The notes under the pieces were generated by a model. The model saw only the letters and a list, made by a program, of their open reading frames with translations, was not told the DNA's origin and made no database searches. Position numbers and translations under genes: made by a program. From the NCBI GenBank assembly GCA_949825045.1, contig OX463835.1:16881201-16945200 (forward strand): DNA of 64,000 nt, given 5' to 3'. Shown in pieces: positions 13,401 through 25,151 of this stretch; the stretch's first letter is position 1, and each line of letters opens with the position of its first letter. The DNA comes from Argyresthia goedartella. Lineage: Eukaryota; Arthropoda; Insecta; Lepidoptera; Argyresthiidae.

Positions 13401-16400
13401 GAAAATGTCGCCCCCGCAAAACCACACCGCGTGAGGACATGATCATTGTAAGTTTATGTTAATTGGCTAAACTTGACCCTTTTAAAGGGTCAAATGACTT
13501 ATGAAAGGAAGTGTTCGCCCAAAATTATCATCGGAATGTATCCGCAAAACTCGCAAACACAAGGCAAGGCTAGGAAAATTATTCTGTGTGGTTTTCCCTA
13601 TTCCAAAGCTCTAACAGAGTCACAAAATGACCGGAGTTCTAAACTCAACCAGCTTATGTATAACTTGACCGTTGGTCATCGGGACCGAGTATTATATTTT
13701 GATACGAATAAGTTTATTCGAAATTTTATACTGACTAGGGATACAATGTATGTACCTGCGTCATCTAAGCGACAGATTGCCAAATTATTGGCATACAATA
13801 TTTATGACCCTGTTGTTATTGTAGAGAAAATAACTAGGATGCCAGTAGGAAATTACGAGTGTAGAAATAATTATACTAAACCTTTGTATGTTAAGAGTAA
13901 TGTGACATGCACCCCTATTGGTAATTCACCTGTTAATCATACTTTGCATGCAACGTTGGAATCTGATCCAAGTAATTTAAATTAGTTCATAAGACAATAG
14001 AGGAAATCTCTAGCATACAAGAGCCACTAAATATGTCAAAATGTTAAATATTGTCCAGTTATTGGGCAGTTAAATATTACCCATCAAAACATCCAGGGGC
14101 TACCTGGCAAAGAACTTGTATTAGAATTATTTCTAAAAAATTCTGACATTGACATTATTTGTGTTACAGAACACTGGTGGAAGGAAAATATGATGTCTTT
14201 TAACATAAATAATTACAAAATTGTCAGTTGTTACAATAGAAGACTGCTCATAGAGGTGGTTCTTAAATCTTAGTGAAAAATAATATTAAGGTGAAACAAC
14301 GGAAAGATATTCTTGCAATTACTGTTGAAAGACAAATAGGGGTATCCTGTGTTGAGTTAGATAGCCATATTATTGTTTGTGTCTACAGGCCACCGAGGGA
14401 TGAAAAAGACCATGGCAATTTCGAAATATTTGAGAAAATTATGGAGGAAGAATTAATGTAGATTTGCTTGTAGGAACAACAATGAAACAACGATTAATAA
14501 CTTTATTCAAATCGTTTAACTTATGTCATGTATTTTTAGAGCCGACTAGGTTTACACTTACCAGCCAAACTTGCTTAGATAACGTTTATTGTGACTGTGC
14601 ATTCACAAGTAAAAGTGTAATTGTAAAAAAAACTGCTTACGTTCGGATCACAGTGGTCAAACAGTTTCATTCCCAATTGCTATTAAGGATAAGACTGGTC
14701 CATCATTTTATAGGCCTATTACATCCCATAGACTAGAGACATATAAGAAAAACTTAGATATAAATTTGCCAGTACCGGATTTTAATGAACAGAACCCAAA
14801 CAAAATCTACTCAGACTTTCAACATTATTCAGACATAATTCAATAAAGTTTTTATATTAAAGAAAGTCAGTGACTACAACGGTAAATCTAAATTTAATGA
14901 CTGGGCAACGTTTGGAATTCGTAAAAGTAGAGTTATCTTGTATGACCTTTATGATCAAAAAACCTATAACTTTGATCGAAAATTTCATGACTATGTTAAA
15001 AAATATTCCAAAACTTGCAAGTTGGTTTGTAGAACTGCAAAAACTTTACACATTAATAGAAAAATTCAAAATTCAAATAATAGAATGAAAACAGTTTGGC
15101 AAATAATAAACCGTGAAACTGGCAAATTTATACCAAGGGACAATAATTTCTGCCTCAAGATAGATGATGATGTTGTTAAATCCAGCGCTGATGTTTCTCG
15201 AGCTTTTGAAACATTCTTCACCAATGTACCCTTACTCACAACAGATCGTCTAAATTCATCTCCATATGAAGCAGAGACTTTATTAAAAAAAAAACACTAG
15301 CGTCAGTAAGGTATATTTAAAATTTCATCATGTATATCCCCAGGAAATTGTCAAAACGTTTAAATTACTTAACTTAAAATATACGGAACACCTGTGGGGT
15401 ATATCAGTCAAAGTCATTGGTTCAGTAATTCTAGTTACAGCCCCACACCTAGCTTATATATTCAATAAATGTGTTGACGATGGGGCTTTCCCAGACCTCA
15501 TGAAACACAGTAAACTGATACCTCTGTTCAAGTCGGGAGATAAGGGTGATCCTTTAAATTTCAGACCAATATCATCTGTTCTTCCAACACTAAGTAAAAT
15601 ATTTGAAAAGATTATACTCAATCAAATGCTCTCACACTTCAACCGTACAAAACAACTCCACGCCAAACAATACGGTTTCACTAGGGGTAAATCGACTACG
15701 GATGCAGGTATTATTTCCTTATATATATATTCCCTTATATATTTCATATTTATTCTGCATGGGAGGCCGCACAGGATGCTATCGGAGTTTTTTGCGACCT
15801 GTCGAAGGCGTTTGATTGTGTTGATCATAATACGCTATTAATTAAATTAAATCATTACGGAGTTCGAAATAAAGCGTTGGATCTACTAAGACCATACCTA
15901 AGCAATTTAATTCAAAATGCAGAAGTTAACGGCGTTAAATCTGATGGATCGGCTGTAAAAATTGGCGTTCCACAAGGTTCCATATTAGGTCCTTTCTTAT
16001 TCCTGGTATATATTAACGATCTGCCATTCATGGTGGAGAAATTAACTGACATAGAGTTGTTTGCTGATGATACTTCAATGGTCTTCAAAATTGAAAGACA
16101 AAAAGGAGATTTTGATGATGTTAATGGTATATTGTCTTTAACCTTGAATTGGTTCACAGTTAATAATTTATTATATAAACGCTGGTAAAACCAAATGTAT
16201 CAAATTCTTACTTCCAAATGTCAGGCAAGTTGTGACCAGTTTAGTGTTAGACCACAGCACGTTAGAATTAGTAAATGATACGAAGTTTCTTGGAATAACC
16301 ATTGATAGCAAATTGCAGCGGGGACCCCACATAGATAAATTAGCTGGTCAATTAAGTTCTGCGGCTTACGCTGTTAGGAACATCAGACAAAGCACGGATG

Positions 16401-19400
16401 TGGCTAAAATCCAGGCTAGTATATTTTAGTTACTTTCATTGTGTCATGTCCTATGGTATCTTGTTGTGGGGGAAAGCAGCTGATATTCAAACTATTTTTA
16501 TTTTACAGAAAAGAGCTATTCGAGCAGTTTATAATTTAAAACGAACAGACTCCTTAAGAGAGCTTTTTAAAGAAATTGACAAACTAACTGTAGCCAGTCA
16601 ATTTATTATCGAAAATATAATGTATGCACGCAAGAACCTTACAACATTTTCCAAACTTAGCGATAGCTGTAATGTTAACCTAAGAAATAATCACAGACTG
16701 TGTGCGCCCCGATTTAGACTCGCGAAGGTTAGCAATTCTTTCAAGGGTCAGTTTCTCTAGTATTCTCTACTGTAATAAGATACCTCTGGAGATTTTGAAA
16801 TTGCCATTTGGGCAATTTAAAAAGCATGTTAAAGCGATTTTGTCGAAAAAGGGATATTGCAATGTTCAAGATTACTTAAATGACAGGACTGTATGGGTTT
16901 AATCTAGCTCAACACAGACCTTACTGTTAATAATTTTGTAATTATTTATTCCTGCTTATTAATCATAATAATCAAATTTTTCATATTTGTAATAGTTAAG
17001 CACAACCAATTTTTAAAAGAGATCTAAAAATCAATCTGTGGGAGTTTCTACGCCCTACTTCTCCCACAGTGGTCCAATGTAGAGAAGAGGCAAAAAATTA
17101 CCTTTGTTAAGTATATGTAAATATCTGCAGTAATAAAGTACTTTGACTTCGACTTCGACTTTGACAAAGTCCGCAGGCGATTAGTCGAAAAAAAACTATT
17201 CGGAAAAGTTCGGCATAGAGAAGCTCGATTGGCTTTTGCCAAAAAGTATTCCGCCTGGAATGTTGATCATTGGATAAAAGTTCTGTTGCCGGACGAAACG
17301 AAGATCAATATGATAAATTCTTATAGAAAACGTTTAGGATGCAAGGATGTAAGTATACAAGGAAAACAGCAAAGCACGGTGGGGGAAATATCAAAGTATG
17401 GGGTTGCTCTCCAGGAAAATCCTTTTCCTAAACTCATAAAATTATTTTTACCTTTTTGAACACCGGTTAACAAATATTGCTTTTAGATAAATAACTAAAT
17501 TAATTTTATTAAGTACTCAACGAAATCCAGTAAGTACCAGGACCAGGAAGTCCAGTTAACATAAGCTGAATGTAAAGAAAGATAAACAGGGAAAACAAGT
17601 CCAATAAACAAGTAGCAATAGGTAACGGACGATGCTAACACCAAAATATACCAGGAATGACTGGGGCGATTACAAGCTCGGGACCACGCGTCGGAGACAC
17701 GCACACACTGTCAACTTACACACACTCATTGATAGGGCGGCTGCCGCCGGATGCCGAGCGATCGCCGAGCGACAGCGATAGTTTCTTCAATTACCTAATC
17801 TCGAAAAGTCTCTCCGCTAACTACTGATAAATATTATTTATTCAACGATGATTATGTCATTCCAATAAACATTTCTATGTTCAGGCAATACCTCCAAGTA
17901 CGCGCCCCCCGCATCCCGCGCCGACCGCTCCACGCACAAGTGGCTGCTGTACGTTCGCGGTGCGTGCGAGGCGGCGCTCGCGTGCGTCGTCACGTGCGTC
18001 ACCGTGGAGCTGCACGCGTCGTACGCGCCGCACCACCGCGTCACCGTCGAGTGAGTGACGACGCACAATTCGTCGATTAACAATAGGCTGTTTTGTCCTA
18101 CTTCATCGCATTAACTTGAGTTGTATCACCCACTCTTCTCCAGCAAGCCTCCGTTCCACGTGTCGCGGCGCGGCTGGGGCGAGTTCCCCGCGCGCGTGGA
18201 GCTCCACTTCGCGCTGCCTGAGCGCAACCGGCCGGCCATCGTGACGCACACCATCAAACTGGACCGTGCTTACACGGGCTTGCAGACTCTAGGTTAGTCA
18301 ATAGTCGCTAGGTTAGACAACAGTTGCTTGGCTAGGCAATAGTCGCTAGGTTAGTCAACAGTCGCTAGGTTAGTCAATAGTCGCTAGGTTAGTCAACAGT
18401 CGCTAAGTTAGTCAATAGTCGCTAGGTTAGTCAACAGTCGCTAGGTTAGTCAATAGTCGCTAGGTTAGGCAACAGTCGCTAGGCTAGACAATAGTCTCTA
18501 GATTAGTCAACAGTCGCTAGGTTAGTCAACAGTCGCTAGGTTATTCAATAGTCGCTAGGTTAGTCAACAGTCGCTAGGCTTGACAATAGTCGCTAGGTTA
18601 GTCAACAGTTGCTAGGCTAGACAATAGTCGCTAGGTTAGTCAACAGTCGCTAGGCTAGAATATAGTCGCTAGGTTAGTCAACAGTCGCTAGGCTAGACAA
18701 TAGTAGCTAGGGTAGTCAACAGTCGCTAGGCTAGACAATAGTCGCTAGGTTAGTCATCAGTCGCTAGGCTAGACACTAATCGCTAGGTTAGTAAACAGTC
18801 GCTAGGCTAGACAATAGTCCCATTGGGACCTTTAATCTTTAGCCTTACAATCCAGAGTTTTGTGTACAACTTACAGTCACCACTCAACGTTTGGTATTTG
18901 GATGACGGTACCGTCGGGGGCAGACGGGAAATAGTGGCTGAGGACCTGCGGTGTCTTGTTGAGGGTATAGCGAGGCTGGGGCTGCAAGTTAACACACAGA
19001 AATGTGTTTTTTTCCCTGTTCCGATAAGGTTTCACAGGATGTGGTGGCGGATTTAGAATCAGTGGCCCCAGGAATGAGGGTAGTGGAGGACAGCAATCTT
19101 ACACTTCTAGGTGCACCAATTTTTCCAAAGGGTATACCGGGTGTATTGTCTACAAAGACAAGAGCTCTCTTAGATTGTAAGGAGCACCTAAAACAACTCC
19201 CAGCCCACGTCGCATCAACAATCTTGAGGAGTTGCTTATCGATTCCCAGGCTTACGTATTCGCTGCTACGGCTCCGGTGTGGCAGAGTAGGGAGGAATCA
19301 GCACAGTTCGATGCTGTGCTGAAGGATCTAATGGAGTCAATAATGAATATAGATTTGAATATAGAAATATAGAATTGAACCACACCCAGTGGTGCCAAGC

Positions 19401-22400
19401 GGCTTTGCCTATCAGACACATTCGTCGCTTGCGGGACACCGAGCTGCCAGCTTTCTTGTCTTCGTCGCATGGGGTGCGAGGCCTTGTCACTCTTATTTTA
19501 AATATTCATTTTTGCAGAGGATGTGGCTTGATCGTTGATCGTTGGCATGGTAGCGATCCGCCTCAACACCCGCACTTACAGCGCAATTGGGATGAGGTTT
19601 TGTGTAAAGACACTCTCAGTGAGTCATTGGTCCAGAGGTGGAGCTGGCAAGTTTGCGCGCTGTTTCGCAGCCTGAGTATGGTCTCTGGCTCCACTCTATG
19701 CCTGCTCTACAACTAGGGACGTTCATGGACAATGACTCATTTCGAGTGGCTGTCGCTTTGCGCCTCGGTTGCGATGTTTGCCAACCACATTCTTGCGTGT
19801 GTGGACGCTCGGGGTCGGCACGGTGTACACTGCGTACGGAGCGTTGGGAAGGCGTTCTCGGCACTCCTCCATTAATGACATTGTCAACCGGGCTCTCGTC
19901 ACAGCAAATGTGCCCAGTGTATTGGAGCCCGCGGGACTTTGTCGTACCGATGGGAAGCGTCCGGGTGGCCTGACCATGATTCCCAGGGAGAGGGGCCGTT
20001 CATTGCTATGTGGCGCCCCGTGTGTCTGCACGTTTGCCCTTTCTCACCTAGCGTCTACTATACGTGATGAATATAACCATCAACCAATAAATTTAACCAA
20101 TATTTAAAATCAACCATGATATTCAATAAACAAAATTAACATTAACGAATAAAAATATCACATCAATTACTCCGCTCAGAGTCCGCTCTGAGCGGGATTA
20201 TAACCATCAACCATTAAACACTATTCAAAATTAACATTAGCGAATAAAAATATCGTATCAGCTTCAGTCAGAGTCTAACAGGAGAATTGACAACGTCGCG
20301 CTTTCTCTCGCTCGGGTGGAATTAGGAGCGGCAACGTCGCAGGATTCATTACGTCAGGTACGGCCATTTAATCAATCGTATGCTCTATCTCTCTTACGAT
20401 AGCACACATTTACTCATTACAGTTGGGGATATTTTATTCTAAACAAACGGAAGTGATATTTCTGCCGCTTATTGATTGTATGCTCTGTTTCTCTTACGAT
20501 AAAATTTATCGTAAGAGAAACAGAGCATACAATCAATAAGCGGCAGAAATATCACTTCCGTTTGCTAATAATAATATAATAATAATAATAATAATACCTT
20601 GGACACTATTTACACTGATTGGACACTATTTATATTGATCTAGCCCCAAACTAGGATTCCCTGTATCTTGGGTACTAGACAACGATACACATACTTATAT
20701 AGATAAATATTATACTTAGATAGATAAACAACCATGACTAGGGTACAAACATCCGTTCTCATCAACAAATATTTGCCCCCATCGGGACTCGAACCCGTGA
20801 CCCTTGGCTTCGTAGGCAGGGACACTGCCGACTCGGCCATTCGGGTCGTCAAATTAACCATTAACCAATAAAAAAACAACCAATAATCTCATCTCTAGCG
20901 TCTACAGTGTGCACCCCCGGAGCCGCCGCGGAAGAGGCCGCAAGGTTGAAGTTGTACTTCTTCGTTCCGGAAACTCTGACACCACTGGGATCTGGGGAGT
21001 GCAGGGGAAAGCATTTGTTAGAGAGATAGTACGCCGCCTGTGGGACCGGGGTTATGACCGTCGCTCTGGGTCATATCTTATGCAGAGAATCTCCCTTGCG
21101 GGGTGCAGGGTGGCAACGCGGCAATTGTATTTGGGACCTTTGCATCGGATATGACGCGGGGCGGCCTATTTTCTTAGTTTTAAGTAGAGTTTTGACTTTT
21201 TGATTTATATTTTATTAATTAGTTTTTGACGAAGCTCTAGACATTTTTATTTCTAATATTTCTTTAATTGTTATTTTGAATAAACAAACAATTCATTCGT
21301 TCAAAACAAAAAAGTCATTAGTCGCTAGGTTAGTCAATAGTCGCTAGGTTAGTCAATAGTCGCTAGGTTAGTCATTAGTCGCTAGGTTAGTCATTAGTCG
21401 CTAGGTTAGTCATTTGTCGCTAGGTTAGTCATTAGTCGCTAGGTTAGTCAACAGTCGCTAGGGTTGACAATAGTCGCTAGGCTAGACAGATGTCGCTAGT
21501 TTTGACAATTGTCGCTAGGCTAGACAGAAGTCGCTAGCGTTGAAAATAGTCGCTAGGCTAGACAGTAGTCGCTAGGGTTGACAGTAGTCGCTAGGCTAGA
21601 CAGTAGTCGCTAGGGTTGAAAATATCTTCATGCGACTCAAAGTCTGGCTCTAGGTGAATCAACTACACATTATTGGCCCGAAGACTCAAATAGAAGACAA
21701 CATAGATTCTCGACATGACTAAACTCTGGCAATGAAACTCAAACTGAGCCCTAGATACATTCTAATGTAGAAAATTCACATAATTTCAGGGGCAGAAACA
21801 GTCGTGGACGTGTGGCTGTACAGCGACCAGGAAATGTTGCAATACGAGTATAAAGAAGACCCTCGGCCGAGCCTCGAACCCGTGATCATCATGACAGAGA
21901 CACTAGACACCTTCGACACTCCGCCACTGACGGACTCAAACAAACATTTGGACAGTTGGCTGGATTTTTTCAACAACGATGGAAAACAGTTGGACGTAGA
22001 CGAAATGCTTATAAAGTCAGTCAAAAAAGAGGTAACGAGCGATCTAGACACCGCAATCGATTCAAATGTCATAGTAAAGGATAATGAAGCAAAAATTGAA
22101 GAGGAATTATCAGACTACGCATTTTCGGAAGGGAAGTATATAGAAACGATCGAAAATGTACAAGAAGAAGAGCCTCATATAGTAGAAACTGAAGTACCTA
22201 GTGAGATTTATGATATCCCAAGCGATTTAGTGAACAAAGCGACGTCTACAAAGAAGAGAATCATGAAATACATAGACCCGAATACGAGAAAGATTTATTA
22301 TTTGGAAATGGACAGAAAGCTAGACTTGACGAAGGTGCAAGAAATTGTGATTAATTCGAAAGGGAATAAAAAAACTGCCAAAATAAGTCCGATTAGGTCG

Positions 22401-22916
22401 AATGGTTTGAAAAATGTCAGAAAAAACACAAAGAAAGGCATATCGCTTTTGAAACCCGAATTCACAAATGCGATTAAGGCAGAAAGTAAAGAAGTGAGAA
22501 ATAATCATTCTCATATAGAGAACGACCATTGCTATTTAGGCTCTGGCTGGGTTAAAAGCACGTCATTTCCTGAAGAATCTCCGGAAAACTACCAAAAAAT
22601 ACAACCAAATTCGGAGAGTGTTGCCACACTCGAAGATATGGTAGAACTGCAACCTCCTTTGCTAGAAGAGCTGTGTAATGCTGTGAAACGGTTCACGTGT
22701 GTCAGAGTGGGGGTAAATTATTTGTTAAGTAAAATACCGCTGGTTTCCGAAAAGGCCAAAGATGTGGACTATTTAAAAGACTTTCCCTTCACGGTGGAAA
22801 GTGAGCAAAAATATTGGAATTTGGAGTTCGCAAAACGGAGAAATATTGAGGCAAGTATTTAGGAAAGTTATTTTTAATTAGAACAAAATTTATGAACAGA
22901 AAAGTGTAGTATATAT

Positions 22917-22967
<51 letters not shown>

Positions 22968-25115
22968 TGGTGGTCATATAATTAAGAACGACTATTTGAA
23001 AACAAGCTTTTTTCAAACTTACGAGAGTAACACTTATTGCATATCATTTTGTATCTCTCTCGGTATCGTAAAACTGTTTTACACAATCGTAGCATACAGT
23101 TATAATATGATAAATTCATTAATATTATTATATAAGTAAACTTTTTGTATATAATATATCTTAACATGTTATTGCAAACTTACTGGCTGGCCACATAATT
23201 AAGAACGCTGGATAGTTTATTTTTTTATTCAAATTTAAATAGAGAACACTCTGTAACTAGGCCACTATTCGAGTAATTTTGGCGCCATTTAGTTCTGTAA
23301 AAGTCAAAAAGTTGATCGTTTCATAATAAAAAAATGGGAAAAAATAAAAGTTGTGATGCATCTACAAGGGAAGTAATAATAAAACTTCGCGATATGAATT
23401 GGTCATATAAAAAGATTGCCAATCATTTGCAGTGCTCAAAAACGATGATATTCCACGCTGTGAAGCATTTTAACACACATCAAACAACTTTAAATATTCC
23501 TCGTGTACCTAAACAGAGAAAGTCATCTCAGCGAGACGATCGAAATATCGTGCGTTTGGCAAAACAATACCCTTTTAAGGGGTCTAATGAGTTAAAAAAA
23601 GAATACTTTGGTGAAAATAACCCTTCAGCGATCTCAGCGCGCACTATCCGAAGGCGATTGGTAGAAGCGAAGTTGAACGGAAGGATAGCAAGAAAGGTGC
23701 CCATGTTGAAACAGTGTCATAGGCAAGCCCGGCTTGCATTTGCTAGGAGGTATGAAAGCTGGACAGCAAGACAGTGGAAAAATGTTCTTTTCTCTGACGA
23801 AACAAAAATTAACAGAGTATGTTCTGATGGGAAACGATAAGTTCGAAGCCCTCCGAATACAGCATTCGACCCCAAGTACACAAAAATGACATTAAAGCAT
23901 GGTGGTGGAAATGTGAAAATTTGGGGATGCTTCTCTGGTCATGGTGTTGGACCTGTTAGACTGATAGAAGGAAACATGGATCAATTCCAGTACAAAAATA
24001 TACTCGAAGAAACTATGTTACCATATGCTGAAGACGTACTTCCGATTATTTGGACATTCCAACACGACAACGATCCGAAGCACACTGCACGCACCGTTAA
24101 AGAATTCCTCACATCTCAATCAGTTTCTGTCTTAGAATGGCCACCGAACAGCCCAGATTTAAATCCCATAGAGCATCTTTGGTGCGAAGTCAAGAAAAAG
24201 GTTTCAAATCGACGATGTGGTAACCTAACTGAGTTATATAACGTTTTTTTAGAAGAATGGCGCTCTATTTCTCTTGAAAAATGTCAAAATTGATAGAATC
24301 AATGCCTCGTCGGTGTAAGGTAGTTATTAAAAGCCACGGTCACGCTACAAACTATTAACTTAGAATAAAATGTATTAAATTATAATTTTTAACATTGTCA
24401 CTGTCTTATTTAATGTGATTTGTAAAATCTAAGTATCTACGAAAACAACTCTCGAGCAGCTTAAGAATCGTTCTTAATTATTTGTCCAGCATTTTTACTA
24501 CTTGAATTTGTAATTATCGATAATCAATTAAATTTGTAAAAAAAATAGTAAATGTTTTAAATATTTACTCCTAATCCCGTTTACTTTATCGATGTAGCTA
24601 TTTGATAACACAACTAATTACTTTTAAGAAGGAACTTAAAAGTACACATAGCATAGTTTTGAAAAAAAATATCTGGTACTACAAATCGTTCTTAATTATA
24701 TGACCACCACTGTATATATATATATATATACATACACACATATATATATATATACCGCACGGTGGCGCGCCTGTAGTCTCCGCTGGTCCGGGCACGGAAT
24801 AGCCTCAATGCACTGTTGGCCGCAGCACCATTGACTGATCTGTTTGGTGATGCATGGAGGGATATTGTGCGGGAATGTGGAAGGTTCTGTGAGAAGATTG
24901 CATGATAGTGTAGTCTAGTAATTATTTTCGAATGTTTATGGATATAATGATAATATGGTAACTGCATTTATACGATTGAATTGAACTTATTATATTTGAC
25001 ATTATTATGGTAAATTAATTTGTAATAATTGAATTGTATTGTATTTTCTAATTTTGTATATTTGTGTCGACTTGGCTTTGCTGTAATGGCACAAATAGAT
25101 TATGTAAATAAATAA

Positions 25116-25151
<36 letters not shown>

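Larger units (their letters stand above)
13553..17164 (+). mobile_element. Non-LTR retrotransposon (Jockey-like) copy 2, near full length, decayed
   Basis: Order: upstream ORF fragment, endonuclease, reverse transcriptase, C-terminal region, 3' UTR with the family hairpin (17037-17069) and a terminal (ACTTCG)n run at 17141-17164. It sits inside the Tc1-like transposase (13250-13552 and 17165-17440). Frameshifts and stops break every domain. Its protein pieces match copy 1 (1738-4080), so they are one family or close relatives. Confidence 0.85.
20059..20894. mobile_element. Insertion flanked by 11-bp direct repeats inside the LINE fragment
   Basis: CTAGCGTCTAC occurs at 20048-20058 and again at 20895-20905, and the LINE protein reads on either side. 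The insert holds repeated ATAACCATCAACCA phrases, the palindrome at 20444-20564 and SINE family 2 copy 2. The element type is unknown. Confidence 0.6.
18820..21312 (+). mobile_element. LINE-type retroelement fragment with YLDD reverse transcriptase, itself interrupted
   Basis: Starts abruptly at [12 protein letters not shown] and carries [13 protein letters not shown] (RT motif C), then in shifting frames [50 protein letters not shown] and, after an 836-bp insertion, [20 protein letters not shown]. It ends CAAAACAAAAAA. The 5' truncation and A-rich end fit target-primed insertion. It splits the 19-bp minisatellite in two. The clade is not resolved. Confidence 0.75.

Noticed and set aside
17877..18083. 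Overlapping frames on both strands over YEATS2 exon d
   Set aside because: They come from the high GC content; only the frame giving [11 protein letters not shown] is the real one.
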